Shown here one piece after another: positions 23,190-34,396 of a stretch of 64,000 nucleotides of DNA. This DNA comes from Liquidambar formosana (taxonomy: Eukaryota > Streptophyta > Magnoliopsida > Saxifragales > Altingiaceae): positions 12,299,848-12,363,847 of the forward strand of contig CM077820.1 of NCBI GenBank assembly GCA_039720395.1, written 5' to 3'. The notes beneath the pieces are model-generated. The model saw only the letters and a list, made by a program, of their open reading frames with translations. It was not told the DNA's origin and made no database searches. A program made the position numbers and the translations under genes. Positions within the stretch are counted from its first letter, which is position 1; every line of letters starts with the position of its first letter.

Positions 23190-24993
23190 AGAAACGCTAA
23201 GAACTTGTAGTTTTTTCAATTCTCTGACTATAGATACATCTTTCAAGTTGCAACCATCTAAACACAAAATCCGAAGGTTTTTCAAATATCAAAGCGATGG
23301 TGGTAATGATAAAAAATGTATACCAGACATCTTTAAAACTTTGAGATTTTCCATCCCCAAAAAGAAATTTTCAGGGAATTGCAATGAAGGTCGATTTCCA
23401 TCTAAAAACAAAATTTGAAGATTGGGACATTCCAAACCCTCAGGAAGCTCATGAATATCGTTGGACATGATTGAGATGGCGGTGTACGGTTCATATGTGT
23501 CCTTTTTTGGCCATTCCCTCAATCCCAAACCAGCTTTTGCCAGAAACGCACGATTTCCTTTGGATGCGATTGATATGGCAATGTCTCGAACGACGTCATG
23601 TATTCTGACATATTCCTCGCGGTGACTTTCAAGCAATAAACAAGAATATTTTAGGTTATAAACCAATGTATTTGCCCTCACTATTGCTTCGTCCACTGTA
23701 TCAACATCTTGGAACGACCCCAAACCTATCCCATATTTCAACAAGTCTTCAATTGCTATGCTATGATCTTCAGGAAATAGAGAACAAAGCAAGAAAAAAT
23801 ATTTGGCTTCCTCACTTTCTAAATGAGTGTAACTTAACTCTAGAGCCAAAGAAACGTCCTTTTCTTGAATCGACTTTCGTAAGCGATTTAAAGCATCATG
23901 CCAAAAGGACAAGTCTTTATTTCTTAATGCTCTCGCAACTACCGCTATTGCAAGGGGCAAACCCCCGCATTCTTTTGCCACCTCAACAGCTGTAGAACGT
24001 AGACGTGGAAAGTCAACAGAATCACCAACCATTTTCGAAAACAGAGTCCATGCCTCTTGCTCCGATAAGAATTTAATTGAGAAATCCTTTTGAGTGCCCA
24101 TCCGATTGCATACATCCTTCTTTCGAGATGTCAACACAATTTTGCAACCCTTGTGGTTCGCTCCAGAAGGAATTCCAATAGCCTCCAACTCAACTCTTTC
24201 CCAAATATCATCCAATATTACAAGGCTCCTCTTCTTTTGCATAATCCTATCATACAACTCTCTTGCTCTTCCAGATTCGCTCTTCGCAACAAAATTCAGA
24301 CCTAGCTTGTCAGCAATTTCATCTTGAATTTTGATGAAGTTTGGTGTTTGGGAAACCACTGCCATCACTACCTCATCAAATTGATCTTTATGATCTTCAG
24401 CTTGCTTGGCAACTTCTTTCACGAGTGTGGTTTTGCCCACACCACCCATGCCATAAATCCCAATCATATTGATCTGATCATCTTTTAAGGCCTCCATGAT
24501 TTTTTCAAAAATCAATTTTCTGGATTCGAACATCTCTGCATCTGTACTGGACGTGGATCCTATCGCCGGTGGAGGAGCAGGGAAAGATACTCTACCGAAC
24601 CTGCCTTCTTGTTTGAGCTTGTCAGTCACTGCTGCCTTCTTCTTAGCAATCTTGCTTCGTTGGTAGCGCCACTTCAAATCAGGACAATGGCCGTAGAAGC
24701 GCGCACCTTTTGTTTTGTTGGAGCTCATCAAAAAAGTTCGTAGATTCTTCTGTGATCTCCTCCACACTTGTCAGCCAGGCCTGAACATTTGGCAGGATAT
24801 CTTCTCCATTCCTTTCAGCCGCATCAACTGGTAATTGCACCGCTGCTCTTTCTGTTTTCAAATTCTCTACTTTCTCTCTAAAATCTTCCATGTTTCCGTT
24901 GAAGCAAAGCAGATAACCAAGTTGACGCCCGATTGGAGCGACCAGGCACTCTCCGAGTTTCGCCACAATGGAAATGACTGCGCCCACAGCCAT
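23190..24993 (-). pseudogene. NBS-LRR exon 1: coiled coil, NB-ARC and first LRRs
   Basis: The ATG at 24993 opens MAVGAVISIVAKLGECLVAP, the N-terminus usual for At4g27190-type CNLs, followed by a predicted coiled coil to about residue 95. A one-base insertion in GCGCGC at 24699-24704 then shifts the frame. In the second frame are the P-loop GMGGVGKTT, kinase-2 LVILDDIWE, RNBS-B KIVLTSRK, GLPL motif CGGLPLAIA, RNBS-D FLLCSLFPED and the MHD-type motif VRIHDVVRD. The first LRR (LPPSL) is cut by TGA at 23289-23291, after which YLKNLRILCLDGCNL continues in frame up to the copia element. A sequencing slip cannot be excluded for the single-base change, but not for all lesions together. Confidence 0.88.
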
Positions 24994-25540
24994 TTCTTCT
25001 TGTTCTTCTTTGTTTTCCTTTTTCAGAGAATGCAGATACGGTAAATAATGAAAGACCTAATTAAACACACAAACAAGAGTTTTATTGAAGCAATGGGTGT
25101 GGGGCAAACACGTAAATAGATTGGTTGTGCGAGAGTACCTCTCTGTGTTTCTCTTTATTATGAATGGAAGGATCAAAGAATCACTCGACAGCAGACAGAA
25201 GAATATCACTTCAACTGCATAGAGGAGCAAAGAGAATTCACCAGCAATTTGGGCCCGAGCCCATGAAAAGAGAATTAAACAAAAGCTATTATATCCTTCT
25301 CAGCCTTAATATGAAGCTGCCTTCACTTTCGCAACAGTCAGATCCTCCGCAGCATCTTCAACAGTCTGAGATCTTGAACAGCATGATTTCAACCTGATTT
25401 CACATTATAATCATCAATTAATATTTGCATAGACATCGTTCGAAGAAATAAACTTATTGACTGTGTAGTCAGATCCAAGTCTATCAAGTAAAAATATTGA
25501 CATGGTGCTCAGCAATTACATATAAAGATTAAGATGAACT
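24994..25540. other. Upstream flank of the resistance pseudogene
   Basis: No gene seen. The segment near 25319-25365 (CTTCACTTTCGCAACAGTCA) resembles 39280-39310, so part of the window's repeat family reaches to here. A promoter for the minus-strand gene would lie here but no clear TATA box was identified. Confidence 0.4.
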
Positions 25541-26010
25541 TATGATTTCAGCAAGATATTGTGAAAGGTAAAAAAATTTAAGGGGGGGAAGGGGAAAAAA
25601 TATTTTCGAACAAATTTTTCCAAATAAAATGGTTTATAATCAATATGTAGACTTAGTAGAGCCCTTTGATTGCAGTAAGTTTGAGAATTAAAAGAGAGGG
25701 GTACCTGAATCTGAATGGGGGCCTTTGATTATTCTCTTATTCTGGAATCAGTTGGAATGGATTGATGACTCTTTTTCGTTGCCTCTTGCTAATGAATCAG
25801 AATTCCTCCTAAAGAAGAGAAACAGAGATGATGAAAATGAAAGAAGAGATCGGAACAAAGACGATCAAAAAGGAGAGCAAGAGTCTTGGGGGAAGGAGCA
25901 TTGACCACTCACCGGTGAGCAGCTTTCAGTTGGGGCCTATGACAAGAAAGAGACTTTTACAAAACGGAGAGACAGAGAGAAAGAGCGCAGGGCCAAGTAT
26001 GACCATCCAA
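25540..26010 (+). repeat. Repeat family R, copy a (diverged)
   Basis: Shares ATATTGTGAAAGGTAAAAA, TTTCCAAATAAAATGGTT, GGTACCTGAATCTGA and a CTCCTAAAGAA stretch, in this order, with the other R copies (26340-26885, the split copy at 29780-39360, and the inverted copy 39360-41960). It lies upstream of the resistance gene. Function unknown. Confidence 0.65.
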
Positions 26011-26339
26011 CCTCTTGGTTAATTATTTCAACTAACTAATTTTTATTTTTCTTCTTTAACGGATTAACTATATGGTTAACTATTATAGTTATTGTTATTT
26101 TGGTTAATTACATTTAGTTAACATATGTTCACTAGCTAAATTATTTTTAATAAAAATAAAATCACTTTTCTTCTTTTTATGCATTCTTCTTTCTTTCTCT
26201 CTATACTAAATTAGAAAAAAAAAATATATTAATAAAAAAATTTGAAGTAGCTAAATAATAACTAGTGTTTTTAGATTAACTCACTTGAATAACTAGTTAG
26301 TTATTTTTAAAAAAAAAAAAAAAAAAACAAATGCTAAGG

Positions 26340-26885
26340 TCTAAGGGTTCGTTGGTTTGGTTAGAATTGAGGGAATCAAAATAGAATAATACGTATGGGA
26401 ATTGGATGGTGAGTACGACCATTCACTATTGAAATCTCATTTCATTTTATTCCGATTTTTCTTGATTCCAAATACGCAAAGATGTTGTAAGTTTAGAATA
26501 TGGTGAGGTACTTGAATTTGAGTAGTGCATATGTTTCCTCGCTAATTCTAGAATCGATTGGAATGGAAGGAAAAAATCATTGCCTCCTTGCCAATAAATC
26601 AGAATACTCCTAAAGAACAGAAACAAAGATGATAAAAGGGACACAGAGAGAGAGAGTTACTTCATAAGGAAGAAAACGAATTAAAGATGGAAGATACCCT
26701 AAATTAGGTGGTAAAGGATGTTTAAACTCTGCATTTGTCCGAGGCTGGAAATGAAAGAGTATTTTCTGTATCTTTAAATTTATTGCAACTGGACCCAAAA
26801 GTCACCACCGACTCCTTAGTGCACTATAAAAAAATATTTATTTTACTTGACCCAATTTAATATTTTGCCCCCAAGTCATCTTTTG
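26340..26885 (+). repeat. Repeat family R, copy b (uninterrupted)
   Basis: About 545 bp that aligns along its length with the reverse complement of 39360-39895 and, in its first 300 bp, with 34117-34396. It preserves the empty insertion site GAAACAAAGATGATAAAA of the LINE at 34397-39220. On the minus strand it keeps two overlapping reading frames of 62 and 65 codons (26798-26610 and 26644-26447) whose counterparts are also open in the inverted copy. No domain recognised. Confidence 0.8.
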
Positions 26886-27018
26886 TTTGTATGTAAGTAT
26901 GTTCTATTCCGAGTGGAGATTTTTTATATAAGCCTATTCCAAGTGGGAGTAGACAAGGAGGATCGAGTTGCCGTTTTTTATTGTCTGAAAGTAATTTAAT
27001 TTAATTTTTTTGGGGAAA

Positions 27019-27249
27019 CTAGTTGGTGCACATGTGCGTTGCACGTGAATTTTTCAATAATGATAATAATTTTTTAAATTTAATAATTTTATCGTGCCTT
27101 TGCATAAGATGAAAGCATTTTGATCACTCAATCCTTTACTTCTTTTAATATGATCACTATTTTTTTTTTTCATTATCTTTTCCAAATCATAGTGCTTAAA
27201 AGTATCTTTGAAATTTCATTATACATAGGTTCTTTGATATGGTTTGATT

Positions 27250-27289
<40 letters not shown>

Positions 27290-27593
27290 TAGATTTTCTT
27301 CGTCAATACGTGGTGGATCACTGCTTGTGATTTTATCTTTTTGGGCCTGTACATTTTTTTAAAAAAAAATGATTTTGAACCCTTTTTTTTTTTTGGGGGG
27401 GGGGGGGGTTGTGATCTAAGTTATTTTCTTTTCTTTTTGTTCTTTTTGGTTTTGTTTTGTTTAGTTTAGTATTTTGGGTTTGCAGGTAGATATTGCAAAG
27501 TTTCATGAACCTCACGATTTAATAGGGACTTTTTTTGGTGATTCATTAGACCTTCTTTTTTATTTTCCTTTTTTTCTTGTGCATTCGTTAATG

Positions 27594-27630
<37 letters not shown>

Positions 27631-28522
27631 GGGTTTTGTTTTGTTTTTGTTTAAGCCTGCTTCTTTTTTAATTTTCTTTCAATTGAATTGTCTTTGACTC
27701 TTTTCTTTTTTTTGGTAATTTGACTTGATTATTTTCAAAAATCAGAAATTATATATGAATTCTCAACAAAATATGAAAATTATGCAATAGCAGCAATTTA
27801 AAAGTTTAATAATGCAATTCAAGTTTTTTTTTTTTGATATGTGAATCCTTAGAAAATAATAAGAGATTAAATGTGCTATTCAAAACTTTACTTATGCAAT
27901 TCAAGTTTTTTTTTTTTTTTTTTTGGCATCTTAATCTGGGTTTTCATTTGTTTTTGTTCAAGCACGCGTCTTTTTATTTTCATTCAACTAATTCGTCTTT
28001 GATTCTCTTCTTTTTCTTGCTAATTTTGCAATTCAAATAGATATTTAAAAGTACAATCATGCAATGTAGGCAAAGATTTAAATGTTTATGCAGGCAGATG
28101 TTTAAACATAATTTGTATATATGAGTCAAGTTTATTGAAAACTACATACCAGACAAAGCACCAGAAGAAAGAAGGCGCAATGAATGCACATAGAAGATGC
28201 AGAAGAAATAAGCAGTAGTTGTTATTTCTTGTGTTAAGGTTTTATGATTTTTATTATGTGTTTCTATTTGTATTTATATGTTAACATTATTAAGGTTTTA
28301 CGAATTATAGTTTCCGTTTATTTAGAATTCCTATTTGGGTTTGGTTTTATTTAATAATTATACGAATTATAGTTTCCTTATAATTCTTATTAAGGTATGT
28401 GTTTTATGTTGCTATATTTCCTATATATGCAGAAGGGTAGTTGTGTATTTAAAAATTAAAATAAGGATATATTAATCAATCAAAAGTTTTTCTCACATTC
28501 ATCTTTTAATAGGTAGTATAGA
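27019..28522 (-). mobile_element. Helitron, non-autonomous, canonical borders
   Basis: On the minus strand it begins A|TCTATACTACCTATTAAAAG and ends CACCAACTAG|T, so it sits between host A and T as Helitrons do. A near-perfect hairpin CACGTGCAACGCACATGTG ends about 8 nt before CTAG. No TIR or duplication. The 1504-bp interior is AT-rich with an (AT)n array at 27255-27287 and long T runs (27598-27629); no Rep/helicase is encoded. A second element with a near-identical 5' end starts at 50952. Confidence 0.8.
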
Positions 28523-29463
28523 TATAAATATAGATTAGGGAGAAGTCTACTTTATAAGACTTGTAGAGGCATAAGTTCAAAATATAAACTTATGTGACCA
28601 TAAGTCCATTTTTAAGTAAACGATAGAGTGAGTCTTAGGTGCATGAAGTCAATTATACCTTTAAGTAGTTATTTTTTGTTTAAAAACTTTAAATTGATAT
28701 AACTTTCAATATACATATCCATGTTTGATAAAATTTATATTGTTGAAATCTATTCATCAAAACCTTCAAAATAGGACCCATCATGAATATAAAATTTTGC
28801 AAAAAAACAAAATAGTTACAAGTAACTATTTTAAAACAATCGTATGTAATTGTTTTGAAAAATTTTAAATTATTTAAATTTAAAGTAACTGCTTTTTGAG
28901 TTAATTTAATAATTTAGTTATATAAAAAAACACTCCACTTTGGTGTTAGTGGTACATGTCTTGTGATGTATCCATGGTTCTGCTCATGGATACCCTGAGC
29001 CAAAGTCACCAAGAAAAGGAAAAGAGAAGGGTTTTGATATTTTCTCCAGCTGAATGCTTCCCTTTGGGAAGGCGCCCATGTGATTGTTTTGCACTTGGGA
29101 AACTTGCAATCCATAAGAACGGAATACCCCTTGAACGGAACACCAGACATCCACATTCCTTAGCTAGGTTGTCCACACAACGCCTTCGTTAACTGCAAGG
29201 TTTCGTCTTTAGGGAGTTTTAAGGTTTTTGGCCGAGTATGATGAGGAGAAGCAAGCCGGAAGGACAAATGAAAAGGCCCGGCTTTCGATATATCGGATGA
29301 TCAACAAAATATCACAAGAGGAAAAGGAATGACTGGTTCCCTCTTCCAAGCTGTGGAGGGTTTTTTGGTACAAAAAACTGTTATGTGGGCTTATAGCTGC
29401 ATAAGAATATCCTATGGACTCAAGCCTTTATAAGTTCTATTTTATGAACTTGTGGCCGATTGC

Positions 29464-29502
<39 letters not shown>

Positions 29503-29780
29503 CTATTAATCTGTTGTAGCTCACATGCATTAATGTGCCACTCCTCACCTTAGTAGTGATGCTATTCACGATGTGTCAATGCTTCGTTTGGGTGTTTGGA
29601 ATTGGAAAAAACAAATACACTTACAAAATGAATGATTAATTTTTTAAAACCGTTACATGCATCTAAGCATCCAAATAGAGGATCCTGCTTGACTTGATTC
29701 TTTGTTCACCTTGTAGATTTATTTTCCATCCGTTCCTAAATTATTGACCTCATTTCATTTTTGAGATGTTTCAAATTTAC
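28523..29780. other. Intergenic with an unexplained higher-GC block
   Basis: 28523-28950 is AT-rich and featureless. 28955-29460 is visibly more GC-balanced (CTTTGGGAAGGCGCCCATG, CGGCTTTCGATATATCGG) and is followed by a run of about 40 T at 29469. An open 78-80 codon frame exists on each strand, but no family is recognised. It might be an old LTR or transferred fragment. 29520-29780 shows nothing recognised. Confidence 0.4.
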
Positions 29781-29921
29781 TATCACAAATGTTAAAACAA
29801 AATTTTCCAAATCAAATGGTTCAAAATCAACCAATTAAATATGATTTCTGGCCTTGACAATTGTCATAGTAGAGCCTATTTAATTTGGTGGTATGTTTTA
29901 ACACATCTAATTAGTGATTTT

Positions 29922-32900
29922 TGATCGTGTCAAAATCAATTCCCGTAGGATGCAAAAAATTTGTATATAGTGATAGTACGGGTGTCGTACCACAGGGACT
30001 GTACTGGGATTATTTTAATTTTGAAAACTGAATACTAAAATAATTCACAAAGATGATTTTTGTAGTTTTGAACTCTATGGAATGCAAGCAAAATAAATTT
30101 ATATTTTCTTCAAGAAAGGAAATACTTAGGGTCTCGAATCCACCACTAATCTTATATAAAAATGCACTTATTGTAACGTGTTTCAAGAAATTATTATTTG
30201 GTATGAGCAAGACTCATTGTAGCTACAAGGCCAATGACATCATCAAGAAAGGTTCATATATTTGTAAATTAGGCATAACTCATCAAAGATATAGCATGAA
30301 CCGTCTCACCTACTCTACTCTAAACTAATTTGTGAGCACGACTCATCTTGTCTAAGCATGAATCATCTTAATCTCCAAATATATATACAGTGAAAACCAT
30401 TGCATAACCATTGTATTTAAAATCACAGAAATTAAACACAATTTGAGATAAAAACACTAAAACCAATTGTATCAATAATACAATCCTCCTAGTTATGCAA
30501 TCCTCATACACAAATAATCAAATCAACAACACAATACAATAAAATACACAATACTTGATTAGGGCTTCATCTCCCCCCTAAGACAAAGATTAGTTGGCCA
30601 TGTAGATAACCAAGAACTAGTCTCTCCCCTTTGCCACCTTTGTACCTCCTCCTCTTTTCCTTTCCTTTGCTCCCTTTGTTATGTGAATTCCCTTGGTATT
30701 TATAGGAGATGGGGGAAGGATCAAGCTGATCCCACAAGTTAAAAGCAATGCCCACTTTCTTTGAATTCTTGGCTGCCCATGTTCTCACTTTGACAAATGC
30801 TGCCAGATTTAGATTTTTGCAAATAAGTCTACTTCCAGCTCATTTTTGACTTGGAAGACGTTTGAATCAGGAAATGCCATAAACTAAACAATTGTAGTTC
30901 TTTTAGTCCTCTTTCTAGAGCCACAAATTTCACCCAAATCGGATATGGGAATCACAAGTTATGGCCAGATTACCAAAACTTGGTCAATCTGTCCAGATTT
31001 GCTGCTGATTTTAGGATCATGAATTTCTTTGCCTAACTTTGAATTTCAGCTGCTCAAATCTTCAAAATTGTTGACCCAACTCTTGTTGCAGCTCCATAAA
31101 ATTTTAGGTAGGTGAGAAACCCATTTCAAGTTGCATTTATTAGCTTAAGTAGTCCTGATTGTCATCTTTTCTGGTATAAACTTAACAGCCCTGCAATAAA
31201 TCAAGAACACTTTAAACACACAAAATTAAATATAATAAAATAACTAGAAAATATAAATTAGGGAGTGTCACACCCCATTTTTGCACCACCTTACTAGGGC
31301 TCATCATTTCATGCATGTTTTTGTTTTGTTTTTGAGTCTAGTCACTTGCATTAGTTTTCTAGAGTCACAAGGACAATGGATATGAATTTTGGTTCAAATT
31401 GGAGTTGATCTTGAGGGATAATAAGAGCTTTTGTGACTTGAGGGGCATAATCGTCTTTTAAGTCCCAAACTTTTCATTTGACCTTGAAATGATCTCCAAA
31501 TTGTCAATTGGAGTTCATATGGATGCATAAGAGGTATTTCTAGGTTCAATTTGGTAAGTCAATGGCTCGGGATTAAAATGGCTCGATGTAGTTCAAGTTG
31601 GTTAATTGACTCTTCCTTGGGTTAGCTCTAATTGACTCACAATTACCAACCAAATCTTTTCAAATTGACTTTCATTAGTCATCATTTTACCCTCAAAAGT
31701 GTTTCATGAAGTTCAATTTTGATATGGCCTGATGATGAGTTTAGTGTGGTTATTTACGGATTATTCTTGAAGAATTAGTGCGAATCACAGCATGAGATTT
31801 TTGGTTAAAATGAAAAGAAAATTATTTTATTAAATTAGCCATTTTTATCATGACACTAACACGTGTACGTATGTGATGAGTGTGTGTACGCACATACGAT
31901 ACATGTGCATGCGTGTTAGCGGTCAGTCTCCCAATTTTTACAAAAGACAATTTCCTTTTCCTATTCAGATTAGAAGTCTTTTATCATTATAAAATACCTT
32001 TTGATTATTCTCCAAAAAAACCTAGTCCAGGAAGGAAAGGGAAACTCCAGATTTCAGCTATAAATACTCTCTTAATGTCTTTAAACAAGGGAGAGGAGAA
32101 GAGGGTTTGGGGGGAGTGAAATTCGTCATAATTCAGCAGCAGATTTTCTGAAAACCAGCAGTCGTGTTTTAATCATAACTTTTTCATCCGAAGTCAGAAT
32201 TTGATGAAATTGGTCTTGTTAGAAATATAATTCAATTCTCTACAACTTTGTATTTCACAAGCTTTGTCCAAATCCAACGTTTTCATACCCAAAAACGCAA
32301 TTGAAGTTGCTGCTGCTGCAAAGTGACGAAAATCACTTTTCTTTTCTCTTGTTCTCTTTTTGTTTTCTATTTCTTTTCAAAGTTGAGTGAGTTTTGATCT
32401 CTTTGCTGTGATACCACTTTGACAAAGAGGAGGATTCGTGTTGGTTTGATTCACTCTAAAGACCTGAGGAGCCACGAACAATTACAAACACAAGGGGAGC
32501 CACTTTATGCATTAATACTTGAGTGTTTGAGAGAGAATAAGGTATTCTCCTTCTCTATTCAAGCTTAAACTAGGTTTTCATATGGGTTAGGCTTATTGCA
32601 TGTTAAAAGTAGCCTTTTTTATCATGTATTAACACTCTAGCTAATTAATATACATGGAATATCTATTGTTTATCTACTGTTTAGCATGCTTTAGGGCTGT
32701 CCTTTATGTTTCAATGCATAGTTATGATTCTTGTGCTCCTGTTTGTCCTTGTGCTAGGATTAGTGTCATTGCATGTTAGAGTTAGGATTTTCATCATGTT
32801 ATATTGCTTTAGTTAGTTAATATGCATGATTTAATTTCTGTTTAGTTTGGTTTTAGCATGATTAAAGTATGTTTTGTATGTTTTTAAGCATATTTGTGAG

Positions 32901-34111
32901 TTTAGGGTTTTAGAGTCATTGTTTCGTGTTTGTTTTCATATAGCATGATAAAGTAGACTTTTTATTGGTTTTTCTTCGTGTTTGCTGTATATGTTTTTCA
33001 TATGGAGTAAACATGATAGTTTTGTATGCATGTTAGTATGTTTTAGGGTTTTTATGCATGATATGGTTCTAGGAATATGTTAGGACTTATTATTGTTCGC
33101 TGTTTTTGCTATTGGCATGCTTAGTGGATGATTTTAGGTCATAATACTATTCTGTCCAGATTTGCATGTTAGTGTTTTCGTATGGTTTTGAGCACTTGTA
33201 AGGGTGCAAATAGGTGTGGTATTTGTCCTATGGCAAATAGGGCTGCTCAGGTCTGAAATAGCTAATGCTTGGAGCTAATTGTGCTCAGGTAAGTGGGTGT
33301 GAAGGTGCCCCAATTCACCTTTCTTCCTTATCCCTTCTCTTCTCCCTATCTAAGGTTAATTTTTAATATGATCCTATGGTTTAATCAAAGGTTTCCTTCA
33401 TAAATAAAATTCTGGTTTTTATTAAAGTTTCCATTTTGTGGATTTCTTTCCTAAAATCAAACTTTCTATCATATTCAACTCTTTTGATTCAAATAAGGAA
33501 ACTTAGGGTTTTTACCATAGGTTTATATTAGGATTCAACCCTAATTCTAATCGAACTACGTGGACTTTGATCCATGTATTTCGTTGCATGGTACGTAGGC
33601 GCTCTTCGTGAGGCTCAAGTCCGTTCTAGGATCCAAGCATCCTAGGTTTCTTTTTGTTTTCTTTTCTTCTTTTTATTTTCTGTTTTGTTTGCTTATTATG
33701 CATGGATGGATGAATGAAATATATGATATGCATGCAATTCTTGTGATGATATACTTGCTGATTTTTGTATGGAAAAGACTTTAATTTAGCCCAAATGAAC
33801 TGAGAGACCGAAAGGGTGACATGGGTGCCTATAGGCTTTGCCTAGAACCTTCCCATGTCATAACTTAGCCTCCGAATCCCCGATTTCTTTGGTTTTCAAA
33901 AGATTGGTTTTTGCCTTTCCTTTTTATGGAGTCATTCAAATTGTTTTCCTAAAACAACCTGATTTTTAGGGTTTTCCTTGTTTCCTTTAAAAAATAAGGT
34001 GGCGACTCCTTTCCTTTTTTTCTTTTTCAAACCCATTTTCTTTCAATCCCTTGTGGGCCCAATTTCCGGGGTTCACAGGGAGTAATTTCAATGAATATTT
34101 TGTGCTTATCA
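29922..34111 (-). mobile_element. Solo LTR (outer), interrupted
   Basis: Ends TGATCGTGTC...GTGCTTATCA (TG...CA) flanked by ATTTT at 29917-29921 and 34112-34116. Without the nested insert and its duplication it is about 1373 bp. Minus orientation is inferred from a TATA box CTATAAATACC (plus 30697-30706) in the right place for U3 on that strand and from the GTGTCGTACCACAGGGAC motif near the far end, which recurs in plant LTRs. No internal retroelement domain is present, so it is taken as a solo LTR; a non-LTR explanation is possible. Confidence 0.65.
31266..34077 (+). mobile_element. Solo LTR (inner), Ty3/gypsy Tat/Ogre-like
   Basis: 2812 bp starting TGTCACACCCCATTTTTGCA and ending CCGGGGTTCACA, with duplication GGGAG at 31261-31265 and 34078-34082. 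The GGTGGCGACTCC motif near 34000 and the TGTCACACCCC start are hallmarks of Tat/Ogre LTRs. A TATA box TATAAATA lies at 32059-32066. No gag or pol remains, so unequal or intra-element recombination has removed the interior and one LTR. Confidence 0.85.
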
Positions 34112-34396
34112 ATTTTCATTTGTTTGGCCAGAATCAGGAGAATCAGAATAGAATAGTACGAGAATTGAATGGTGAGTACGACTACTCATTATTGAAATAT
34201 CATTTCATTCAATTTTGATTCCTCCCGATTTCGAATAAACAAACATGCTGTAAGTTGAGAATATGAAGAGGTACCTGAATCTGATTGATGCATATGTTTC
34301 TTCTCTAATTCTAGAATCGATTGGAATGGAAGGAAGAAGTTGTTGCCTCTTTGCCAATAAATCATAATACTCCTAAAGAATAGAAACAAAGATGAT

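Larger units (their letters stand above)
11625..24993 (-). pseudogene. CC-NBS-LRR disease-resistance gene, At4g27190-like, broken
   Basis: A minus-strand resistance gene of the CNL class, whose intact relatives are intracellular immune receptors that bind ATP/ADP and detect pathogen effectors. Exon 1 runs from the ATG at 24993 to a GTACGC donor after 17284, split by a copia element. Further LRR exons are 14843-14065 and 13498-12956, and the acidic exon may follow. Lesions seen: an extra base in the GCGCGC run at 24699-24704 (frameshift after the coiled coil), TGA at 23289-23291, the antisense copia insertion at 18354/23190, TAA at 18254-18256, a frameshift near 17915, another near 14335 and TAG at 14227-14229. 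With this many lesions a functional full-length receptor is very unlikely. Confidence 0.88.

Noticed and set aside
25828..26022. Lys/Glu-rich 64-codon frame
   Set aside because: Purine-rich part of repeat copy a; not open in the other copies.
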